A DNA stretch of 64,000 bases from Lachnobacterium bovis DSM 14045. Its GTDB lineage: Bacteria > Bacillota > Clostridia > Lachnospirales > Lachnospiraceae. Location of the stretch: assembly GCF_900107245.1 (NCBI RefSeq), contig NZ_FNPG01000015.1:1-64000 (forward strand). The letters run 5' to 3'. This document shows, one piece after another, positions 53,467-62,556 of the stretch (its first letter is position 1; the number at the start of each line of letters is the position of its first letter). The notes under the pieces are model-generated. The model was not told the DNA's origin, searched no databases, and saw only the letters and a list, made by a program, of their open reading frames with translations. The translations under genes and the position numbers were made by a program.

Positions 53467-56400
53467 ATGAAAAAAGTATACAAGGCGTCGTATATGCAGG
53501 AAGGCATTTTTTTCCATGATATGCTGTCAAAAAAGGCATTATATTATAATCAGGCGAGATTTGGGATTGAAGGAGTATTAAATTTTGAAGTCCTAAAAAA
53601 AAGTGTGCAGCTTCTAGTTGATTCACATGAGATATTAAGAAGTAGATATTATATTGATGATAAAAAAAGTCTTATGGTTGAAATACTTGAAAAAGGGGAA
53701 AAGAAGCAGCAAATAGTTTTCAAAGATGTTTCAAAAATGAAAAAAGATGAAATGGAAACATATTTTGAAAATGAGATAAAGAATCAAAACAATATTAAAG
53801 TTGATTTAGAAAAATCAGAATTGATGAATATGACATTATATCGTGTGAGAGAAGATTATCATGTTCTTATATGGGGATGTCACCATATTGCATTAGATGG
53901 TTGGTGCATGTCAATCCTAATAAAGGAGTTATTTGAATATTATAATGAAGGACTAAAAGGAGTATTTAAATTAAAAAAGGAAGTACCGTATTCAAATTAC
54001 TTGAAATGGCTAAGCGATAACAATCAGGATTTAAATAAAAAATATTGGAAAAGTTATTTAGAAAATAAACCGGAAACATTTTTATTGCCTACTGAGGAAA
54101 ATAATGATTCACTCGGAATCGAAAGAAAAACAGTAAAATTAAAAATATCAAAAGAAAAAACAGCTTTGATAAAAGAATTAGCTCTTAAGTATCGTTTGAC
54201 AGTAAGTACATTGATACAGGGTGTATGGGGATTATTGTTATGTAAATTTAGTAATAAAAATGAAGCTATATGGGGGTGTGTGACATCGGGGAGAAGTGTA
54301 CCAGTTGATGATGTTGAGAACATGGTAGGACTTTTTATTAACACATTACCTGTGATTTTTCGTATAGATAGAGAAGAATCTTTTATTAATCAGCTAAAGC
54401 AACTTGGAAAAGATATATTTCAGGCAGAATTCAAGAGTGGAATAGCATTAAGTGAAATTAGTGATAGGCCACAAGAATTATTCAATCATATATTGGCATT
54501 TGAAAACTTAGAGTATTCTAAAATGTTATCTGGAATATCTTTTGGAACAGTTAAAATTACTGATCCACATTTTTATGATAGAACTAATTATAATCTAACT
54601 ATTAAGGTTCAGCCAGCAGATGAAATCAATATAGAGTGGAATTATAATCCAAGGGTGTTTGATAAAGAGGGAATAGAAATACTTTCACATAGTTATGAGG
54701 CTTTAATAGAACAATTAATTAAGGAACCTGAAAAGAAAGTATGTGAGTATAAGCTTATGACTAAGACTGAAGAGGAAAAAATTATACTTGAGATTAATAA
54801 GAAATATAAAAAAAATGAATCCCTACAAACAACTCAAGAAAAGTTTATGGATATTGTAAAAAAATATCCAAATAATATAGCCTTATCAATGGATGGACAA
54901 AATGTTAAGTATATAGAAGTTTTAGATAAAGCTAAAAGAGTTGCAGCGTATCTACAGAGCAAAGGTGTAGAAAAAGGAGACATTATAGGTATTGAGGCAA
55001 CAAGTAATATAAATACAATAGAATGTCTAATGGGAATATTGCTTGCAGGATGTACATTCCTTTCGTTGGATTTATCGTTACCTAAAAAGAGAATAGATTT
55101 TTATTGTGAGAAAGCAGAAGTAAGAATTATTTTATCGGATGATAAAAATAAATATTTAGATGAATCTAAGCTAATTTCAAAAGCAGAGGTACTAGGGTAT
55201 AAAGATGGAGAATTTCAGAAAGTAGAATATGGAATCAGAGACAACGCGTATATTTTATTTACTTCAGGATCAACAGGGGAACCTAAAGGTGTAGCAGTCT
55301 CAAGTGGAGCATTGTGTAGTTTTTCATGTGTTTCAAAAAAAAGTTTGTTGCATGGAGAAGTAAATGATCGTGTTGCACAGATTGCAACGCTAGCATTTGA
55401 TGCTTGTATTTTTGAAATATTTACAACATTGTTAACAGGGGGCAATGTTGTAATTGCAACTACCAAGGATAAAGAGAGTGCATTAAATTTAGCTGCTTTT
55501 TTCAGAAAGAATAAAATAACAAGAGCTTTTATAACTACGCAATTATTCAATTTGATTGTGGATGAAGATGTACATTGTTTTGAAAACTTTAGATGTGTTT
55601 CAACTGGAGGAGAAAGAGCGTCAGCTATTCATTTTAAAAAATTAATAGAGGCGGGAATGAAAGTTTCACTTGTTAATGGATATGGACCTACAGAATGTGT
55701 ATGTTTTGCATCAGGGTATGAAGCTACAGAAAAAGATCTTGATAAAGAAGAAATTCCGATAGGTTATCCCAACGAAAATCATACATATTATGTATTAGAT
55801 GAGGATGGAAATTTATGTCCACCTTTTGTTGTGGGCGAGCTATATATAGGTGGAGAAAATGCTTCGGGTTATTTCAAAAAAGAGGATTTAACAAAGGATA
55901 GATTTGTAAGCAATCCGTATAAAGAAAATGAAGTGCTGTATAAATCAGGCGATATGGTTAAATATGTAAAAGGCGATGGAATGATTTATATGCATCGAAA
56001 AGATTCACAGGTGAAGATTCGAGGATTTAGAATTGAAACAAATGAAATAGAGTATGCATTAAGTAAGTGCAAAAATGTAACACAGGCCTGTGTCAAAATA
56101 AAACAAAAGGGAGATGCATGGAAGATTTATGGCTATTATATTGCCAATAAAAATATAGATAAAAACGAAATAAAAAATGAACTTTTAAAAACCCTACCAT
56201 CATATATGATTCCAAATGTATTGATTCAAATGGAAAGATTTCCTTTAAATAACAATGGAAAGCGAAATCTGGATGCATTTCCTGATGTGGATGAAGATAC
56301 TGAGACATTGTTTATGCCACCTCAGAATAATGTACAGAAAATGATACTAGAGGTCTGGCAAGAAGTTTTAGATAATAAAAACATAGGAATATATCATAAT

Positions 56401-59400
56401 TTCTTTGAAAATGGTGGAGATTCAATAAAAGCAATGCAAATAATAGGAATCATGAAAAAAAATGGTTATGATTCAGAAATAAGAATGATTTTTGAAAATC
56501 CAACAGTTGAAGCATTCTCTAAGAAAGTACATTTAGGTAAAAACATTGATCAAGAAATAGTAGAAGGTGAAGTAGAGTTATTACCAATTCAGAAATGGTT
56601 TTTTCAACAAAATTTTGAAAAACAGAATCATTTTAATCAAAGTGCTTTATTAAAATTAAAATATGATATAACTAAAACTCAATTGAATAAAATAATGAAA
56701 GTGATAGTAAATCACCATGATATGCTTCGTAGTATGTATGTTTGTGTAGATGAAAAAGAACAAATATATGAACAAGAAATTCAATCAATAGATGCTGTAA
56801 CTTTTCAAATTCATGAGTATTTAGTAGAAAATGATTCAGAAAATAGGACAAATGAAATCCTTAGAGAACTTCAAAGTAAAATGGATATTGAAAAAGGTAT
56901 TCTGATGCAACTTGGATTGATAAAGAAGAAAAATGAGACATTATTGTTTATAGCTGTTCATCATCTTGTAATGGATGGAGTGTCTTTTAGAATAATACTT
57001 AGAGACTTGTCTGAGTTAATAAATAGCGAGATAAATAATATTTCAACGAAACTTTTACCTAAAACTGTCTCATATAGGAAATATGCCGGTGAGCTTAAGA
57101 AATTTGAAGATGAAACATTTAAAAATACTCCATGGGATTATATAGACACTGAAAAACTAGAATGGTTACCTAGTAAAAATGTTTTGAAGTTAGCAGATAG
57201 GAATTGTAAAACATTTATAATAGATGAACCTCACAAGAATCAATTAGAAAAATATATCAGAGAAAAAAGAAATGTTAAATTTGCGGACGTTTTGTTGGCA
57301 CTTATTGGAAAGTCAATTAGTGATGTTTTCGATTTGAAAAATTTTGCTATAGATGTAGAGCACAACGGAAGAGGATTTAAAAATCAAAAATATGATCTTT
57401 CAAATACTGTAGGGTGGTTTACTTCAATTTATCCAATTGTATTTGATATTGGAGAAAAAAATGTAGACTCTCTTATAGGAGAGGTATCTGAGAAACAAAT
57501 AGAACTAAGAAAATATAGCAGTGAATTCATGGCAAAACGAATGTCAGGTAAAGGTACGGATAAAATTTATAAAATTAATCCTACGATTTGCTTTAATTAT
57601 TTAGGAAGTTTTGATGTTTTAGAGAATGAAAACTTAGCATTTGAAATAATCGCTGATAGTTCACAGGATAATAGAGAAAAAAATCAAAAAACACAGTATG
57701 AGATTGAAATAAACTCTTTAATATTAAATAAGTCGCTTTATTTTAGAATTGATTACAATAAGGATACTATAAGTGAGGAAAAAATAACACTATTAACAGA
57801 TAAAGTTGAAGGATATATAAGGTATTTAGGAGAAGTTACATTAAAAAAATTTTATGAACCTTTTTCATTATCTTCATTACAAATGGCTTATTATATCGGA
57901 AAACAAGATTATTATGAATTAGGTGGTTTTACAACTCATAATTATATTGAAATGGAAACTAGAGTAAATATAAATCAACTAAATGATGCTCTTCAAAAAC
58001 TTATTGATAACCAGGAAATGTTACGTACAGTAGTTTTAAAAAATGGAAAACAAAAAGTACTAAAAAATATTCCTAAATACAAGATATACATGGAAGATCT
58101 TAGGAAAATGACAAAAGAAGAACAGAAAGCACGAATAAAAGAAAAAAGAGAAAAGCTTTCACATTATGTATTTGATATATACAAGTTTCCTATGTTTGAC
58201 ATAAGTGGTTTTATTTTATCAGATGAAGAAAAGTATCTTTTTATAGGGTATGACACAATAATGATAGATTCTGGTAGCGCAAATCTTATGATTAGAGATT
58301 TGGCATATTATTATTTTCATCCAAATGAAAAGCCTAAAGAATTAGATTATCATTATAGAGATTATATAAATGATATGGAGACAATGAAATTAAATGAGAG
58401 TTATAAGGAAGCCAAAGCCTATTGGGATAAGAAGCTAGAAACATTTCCAGAAGCGGTAAAGCTCCCAATGGTTTGTAATCCTCAAAAAATAAGTAAAGGC
58501 CATTTTTTGAGAAAAGTAAAAAGATATAAAAAAGATGAATATGGCATATTAAAGAAAAAAGCAAGGGAACACGGAATGACGGTATCAGCGCTGTTGTTAA
58601 GTGTTTATGCACAAGTGATGAATTTTTATAGTGGAATGGATAGATTTTCGCTTAACCTCACTATTTTTAATAGGCCAAACTTCCATAAAGATATTGAAAA
58701 ATTGTATGGTGATTTTACGTCAACTATCTTATTGGATTTTGATCTTTCAAATAATGAAAAATTCTGGGATGAAAGTAAGAAAGTACAGAACACTCTTGAA
58801 AAGGCATTAGAGAATAGAATATATGATGGAATCAGTTTTTCTAGAGATGTAATGCAAAAGTTTAATTATTCAAGTTCTAAAGCTGTTATGCCAATGGTAT
58901 TTACAAGTCTTTTATTTGAGCAGGATGTTTGGAAAGATGTAAAAAAAATTGGAGATGTGAAGTGGCAAATAGGACAAACACCTCAAGTTTATGTGGACTT
59001 TAATGTTCTTGAACAAGAAGGACAACTTGTGATTCAGATGGATTATGTCAAGGAATTATTTGATGATGAGATGATAAAAAGTGTGTTTAATGCGTATTGT
59101 CAAATGTTAGATGACGTGATTATTGAAAACCCAAAAATAAGATTTCCGACATTAACATTGACGGAAGTGGAACAAAGAAAAGCATATAACAATACAAGAA
59201 ATGATAGTAGTTTAAACAGATCTTTAACAGAATTGTTTGCTAAGAGTGTGGAGCAATTTCCTGATAAAACAGCAGTAATTTGCGGTAAAAATAGATTAAC
59301 ATACAAACAATTAGATTTATTATCTGATTGTGTCGCTTGCAATTTAGTTAAAAATGGTTTGAATCATAAAAATATTGGATTAAACGTAGAGAGAAAGATA

Positions 59401-61746
59401 GGAACAATAATTAACATTTTAGGTATTTTAAAGGCAGGCGGTTGTTATGTTCCAATTTTACCTGAATTTCCGGAAGAAAGAAAAAACTTTATTTGTAGAA
59501 TGGCTAATATAACTAAGATACTTTATTCCGAAGATTATTTGGATATAAAAGATGTAGTTTATGACATTAATCTTAATGAGTATAAGTCTTCCCCAGAAGA
59601 CAGTGCGTATATTCTTTTTACATCAGGAAGTACAGGAACTCCAAAGGGAGTTGAGGTATTAAATAAATCAGTTGCAAATAGTATAATCGGTGCAAATGAA
59701 GTATATGGAATTAATTCTACTGATATTTTTATAGGAATGTCAGAAATGAGTTTTGATATGTCAGTGTATGATATTTTTGGAGCACTATCATCAGGTGCAA
59801 CACTTGTAATGGTTGAAAATATACATGCAATTGAAAATATTGCAGCTTTAATAGAAAAATATAAGATAAGTGTCTGGCAGACAGTGCCTGTACTAATGCA
59901 GATGTATATGCAAATACGAAAAGAGGGACAAGGAAAGTCTTTGAGACATATTATGCTTGGAGGAGATTTTGTTCCTAAAAAATTAGCAAATGATATACTA
60001 AAGGCTTTTCCAAAAGCAAAATTTATGAGCATTGGTGGTCCAACTGAAGTGGCAATTATGGACATTTATTATAATGTAAAAAAAGTTAAAGATGAGTGGA
60101 ATAGTATACCATATGGATATCCAATAAGAAACTCTCAGCTATATATCATGGATAGTAAGGGACGAGAGTGTCCAAATGAAGTAATGGGTGAAATAGTTGC
60201 AGGTGGAATTGGTATCGCAAAAGGTTATGTTGGAAGTACAGAATTAAATGAGAAAAAGTTTTATAATCACCCAAAATATGGAAGATTATTTAAAACAGGT
60301 GATTATGGAATATTTAAAAATGAAGGATATATTGAGATTTGTGGAAGAAAAGATAATCAAGTGAAAATCCAAGGAATGAGAATTGAACTTGGAGAAATAG
60401 AAAATATATTCTTGAGTTATGAGAAGGTAAAACTTGCAGCAGCAGTTATATATGAAAACAGTAAAGGAGCAAAGAGTATTATTGTTTTTGTTGAAACAAC
60501 GGAGGAAATCTGTAATGTAGATGAATTAAGAGAGTATTCAAATAAATATTTGACGGATTATATGAGACCAAAGGTTATAAAAAAAATCAAAAAAATGCCT
60601 ATTTCAAAAAATAATAAAATTGATAGAAGAAGATTACTAGAAATTTTAAATGAAACAGGAATAGAAACTAAAGTTGTTGTATCACCCAAAAATCAATTAG
60701 AAGAAAAACTGTTAAAGATTTGGAAACGTATATTAGGTATTGAGGATGCAGGCGTTACAGATGATTTCTTTGAAAGTGGAGGAAATTCTTTAAAAGCAGT
60801 TGAATTTTTAACACAAATAAAAAAAGAAATAAATTGCGATAATCTTTTACTAACGGATGTTTTAATAGCAAAAAATATACGAAATCTTTCGGATATGATA
60901 ACTAGTGACAAAAAGAAAGAAATTATAAGGATTCTTTCAAATAAAAAAGGTCATAATAAAAAAGCGTTCTTTATTCACGGAGGCAATGGAAATTCGGACA
61001 GTTACGAAAGTATAGTAACAGATCTGTCAGATACTTTTAATTGCTATGGAATAGACTTTACAGAAACAATAAGCTTAGAACCTAAAAAAATCTCATTAGC
61101 TAAGTTAGCTAAAAAATATGCAAAAGCAATATTAGAGATGACTTCGATGAATGAAGAAATAGTATTAGTTGGGTGGTGCATAGGTGGAACTATTTGCTTC
61201 GAAATAGCTCGAATTCTTGAACAGAATGGCTATGAAAAAATAAAACTTATATTTATAGATACTCCAGAACCTGGAAATGATAGCTTTTATGAGTATTCAT
61301 TGGAAAGTGAATATAATTTTGTTAAAGAGCATTTCTTAGAATTTGATGTTGAATACTTAAAAAAATGCAAAACGGTTAAAGATTTTTGGGAAGAAGTATT
61401 AGATACTGTTGAACATGATAAAGAGTTAGAAAACAAAATGCAGAATGCTTTTATCGAACAGACAGTTGATATATTAGTTAACCCTCTGAATCTTTCAAAT
61501 AAAGAAATGATTATGGTAAATAATTTCTTTAGAAGTACAGTTGATAATGCTCACAATATGAGATTAAGTGGAAAGCTTTATAATACAGAAGCTATATATA
61601 TTCAAGCAGACAGAGGAAGTGTAGCTAGAAAACCTGAAAAATGGCAGGAATATATATCTAAAAAAATGATTATTCATAAAACAAGTGGATCTCATTTTGA
61701 AATCGTTATTAATAAGAAGGAAAATTATCGTAAATGGATAGTATAG
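53467..61746 (+). CDS. Nonribosomal peptide synthetase, C-A-T-E-Cy-A-T-TE
   Basis: A multimodular NRPS of 2759 aa. Domains in order: C (about 1-430, HHIALDGW near 139); A1 (about 455-900, FTSGSTGEPKG near 598); T1 with S986; E (about 1010-1430, HHLVMDGVS near 1165), giving a D-residue; Cy heterocyclization (about 1450-1890, D1596-x4-D1601 and the GQTPQVYVD motif near 1835); A2 (about 1915-2360, FTSGSTGTPKG near 2049); T2 with S2441; TE (about 2490-2759) with GWCIGG, where C2571 replaces serine. The Cy-A2 module should form a thiazoline or oxazoline. The A2 pocket resembles cysteine-type pockets at only some positions. The TE makes this the final synthetase of the line. Confidence 0.92.
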   Translation: MKKVYKASYMQEGIFFHDMLSKKALYYNQARFGIEGVLNFEVLKKSVQLLVDSHEILRSRYYIDDKKSLMVEILEKGEKKQQIVFKDVSKMKKDEMETYFENEIKNQNNIKVDLEKSELMNMTLYRVREDYHVLIWGCHHIALDGWCMSILIKELFEYYNEGLKGVFKLKKEVPYSNYLKWLSDNNQDLNKKYWKSYLENKPETFLLPTEENNDSLGIERKTVKLKISKEKTALIKELALKYRLTVSTLIQGVWGLLLCKFSNKNEAIWGCVTSGRSVPVDDVENMVGLFINTLPVIFRIDREESFINQLKQLGKDIFQAEFKSGIALSEISDRPQELFNHILAFENLEYSKMLSGISFGTVKITDPHFYDRTNYNLTIKVQPADEINIEWNYNPRVFDKEGIEILSHSYEALIEQLIKEPEKKVCEYKLMTKTEEEKIILEINKKYKKNESLQTTQEKFMDIVKKYPNNIALSMDGQNVKYIEVLDKAKRVAAYLQSKGVEKGDIIGIEATSNINTIECLMGILLAGCTFLSLDLSLPKKRIDFYCEKAEVRIILSDDKNKYLDESKLISKAEVLGYKDGEFQKVEYGIRDNAYILFTSGSTGEPKGVAVSSGALCSFSCVSKKSLLHGEVNDRVAQIATLAFDACIFEIFTTLLTGGNVVIATTKDKESALNLAAFFRKNKITRAFITTQLFNLIVDEDVHCFENFRCVSTGGERASAIHFKKLIEAGMKVSLVNGYGPTECVCFASGYEATEKDLDKEEIPIGYPNENHTYYVLDEDGNLCPPFVVGELYIGGENASGYFKKEDLTKDRFVSNPYKENEVLYKSGDMVKYVKGDGMIYMHRKDSQVKIRGFRIETNEIEYALSKCKNVTQACVKIKQKGDAWKIYGYYIANKNIDKNEIKNELLKTLPSYMIPNVLIQMERFPLNNNGKRNLDAFPDVDEDTETLFMPPQNNVQKMILEVWQEVLDNKNIGIYHNFFENGGDSIKAMQIIGIMKKNGYDSEIRMIFENPTVEAFSKKVHLGKNIDQEIVEGEVELLPIQKWFFQQNFEKQNHFNQSALLKLKYDITKTQLNKIMKVIVNHHDMLRSMYVCVDEKEQIYEQEIQSIDAVTFQIHEYLVENDSENRTNEILRELQSKMDIEKGILMQLGLIKKKNETLLFIAVHHLVMDGVSFRIILRDLSELINSEINNISTKLLPKTVSYRKYAGELKKFEDETFKNTPWDYIDTEKLEWLPSKNVLKLADRNCKTFIIDEPHKNQLEKYIREKRNVKFADVLLALIGKSISDVFDLKNFAIDVEHNGRGFKNQKYDLSNTVGWFTSIYPIVFDIGEKNVDSLIGEVSEKQIELRKYSSEFMAKRMSGKGTDKIYKINPTICFNYLGSFDVLENENLAFEIIADSSQDNREKNQKTQYEIEINSLILNKSLYFRIDYNKDTISEEKITLLTDKVEGYIRYLGEVTLKKFYEPFSLSSLQMAYYIGKQDYYELGGFTTHNYIEMETRVNINQLNDALQKLIDNQEMLRTVVLKNGKQKVLKNIPKYKIYMEDLRKMTKEEQKARIKEKREKLSHYVFDIYKFPMFDISGFILSDEEKYLFIGYDTIMIDSGSANLMIRDLAYYYFHPNEKPKELDYHYRDYINDMETMKLNESYKEAKAYWDKKLETFPEAVKLPMVCNPQKISKGHFLRKVKRYKKDEYGILKKKAREHGMTVSALLLSVYAQVMNFYSGMDRFSLNLTIFNRPNFHKDIEKLYGDFTSTILLDFDLSNNEKFWDESKKVQNTLEKALENRIYDGISFSRDVMQKFNYSSSKAVMPMVFTSLLFEQDVWKDVKKIGDVKWQIGQTPQVYVDFNVLEQEGQLVIQMDYVKELFDDEMIKSVFNAYCQMLDDVIIENPKIRFPTLTLTEVEQRKAYNNTRNDSSLNRSLTELFAKSVEQFPDKTAVICGKNRLTYKQLDLLSDCVACNLVKNGLNHKNIGLNVERKIGTIINILGILKAGGCYVPILPEFPEERKNFICRMANITKILYSEDYLDIKDVVYDINLNEYKSSPEDSAYILFTSGSTGTPKGVEVLNKSVANSIIGANEVYGINSTDIFIGMSEMSFDMSVYDIFGALSSGATLVMVENIHAIENIAALIEKYKISVWQTVPVLMQMYMQIRKEGQGKSLRHIMLGGDFVPKKLANDILKAFPKAKFMSIGGPTEVAIMDIYYNVKKVKDEWNSIPYGYPIRNSQLYIMDSKGRECPNEVMGEIVAGGIGIAKGYVGSTELNEKKFYNHPKYGRLFKTGDYGIFKNEGYIEICGRKDNQVKIQGMRIELGEIENIFLSYEKVKLAAAVIYENSKGAKSIIVFVETTEEICNVDELREYSNKYLTDYMRPKVIKKIKKMPISKNNKIDRRRLLEILNETGIETKVVVSPKNQLEEKLLKIWKRILGIEDAGVTDDFFESGGNSLKAVEFLTQIKKEINCDNLLLTDVLIAKNIRNLSDMITSDKKKEIIRILSNKKGHNKKAFFIHGGNGNSDSYESIVTDLSDTFNCYGIDFTETISLEPKKISLAKLAKKYAKAILEMTSMNEEIVLVGWCIGGTICFEIARILEQNGYEKIKLIFIDTPEPGNDSFYEYSLESEYNFVKEHFLEFDVEYLKKCKTVKDFWEEVLDTVEHDKELENKMQNAFIEQTVDILVNPLNLSNKEMIMVNNFFRSTVDNAHNMRLSGKLYNTEAIYIQADRGSVARKPEKWQEYISKKMIIHKTSGSHFEIVINKKENYRKWIV

Positions 61747-61797
61747 AAAATGATAAAAGAATAGTTTTGTATAATATCGCAAAGAAAGGAATAAAAA

Positions 61798-62556
61798 TTG
61801 GAGAAAATAGTAAATAAATGGATAGCGCATGAAAGCAATATAGATAAGAAAATTAATTTATTTTGTTTTCCACATGCAGGAGGATGTGCTGCAAATTATG
61901 CAAAATTTGGAAAAGAGATAGAGAATATGTCTATAATGCCAGTACAATATCCTATGCGTGAAAAAAGAATTCGAGAAAAGATGAGTAAGTCAATTCAAGA
62001 ATTAGCACAAGACTTTGTGAATGAATCTATTGATATAATTAACGAAAAAGAGTTTTGTTTATTAGGACATTGTAGTGGTAGCATTGTTGCATATGAAGTA
62101 GCAAAATATATGAAAAAGCAATATGGAATTGAACCTAAAGTACTTTTCGTTTCCTCTTGTTATGCGCCTAAAGATTATACAGTGCCTAAATTGAGTGACT
62201 TAAATGATGAAGAGTTATTAAAAATGATTAAAGAAACAGGTTTTGTTTCTTTAGAATTATTAGAAAATCCAATTATGTTTGAATATTTTAAAAATATTGC
62301 AAGAGCTGATTTTTTATTGCAAGAAAACTATGTATGTAGTAATAACTTTGTATTACAAACACCAATAGTTGCTATGTATGGATTAGATGATAACAATATT
62401 TTAAATAGAGAATATATTGATAATTGGAAGAAATATACAAGTAGTTTATTTTCAACAGAAGTATTTGAAGGCAATCATTTTTATTTAGAAAGTAAAATAA
62501 AAGAAGTTGGAGTTGTTATTGAAAAATATTTAAAAATGGAGTTAGAAAATGAATAA
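61798..62556 (+). CDS. Type II thioesterase with cysteine nucleophile
   Basis: An alpha/beta hydrolase of 252 aa of the GrsT/SrfAD type. Features are the opening LFCFPHAGGCAANYAKFG, the nucleophile elbow LGHCSGSIVAYEVA with C92 where serine is normal, YGLDDNN as acid region and GNHFYL as catalytic histidine region. Such enzymes free stalled or mischarged carrier domains. It starts at TTG behind AAAGGA, and its end overlaps the next NRPS gene by 8 bp, so both are in the same operon. Confidence 0.85.
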   Translation: MEKIVNKWIAHESNIDKKINLFCFPHAGGCAANYAKFGKEIENMSIMPVQYPMREKRIREKMSKSIQELAQDFVNESIDIINEKEFCLLGHCSGSIVAYEVAKYMKKQYGIEPKVLFVSSCYAPKDYTVPKLSDLNDEELLKMIKETGFVSLELLENPIMFEYFKNIARADFLLQENYVCSNNFVLQTPIVAMYGLDDNNILNREYIDNWKKYTSSLFSTEVFEGNHFYLESKIKEVGVVIEKYLKMELENE

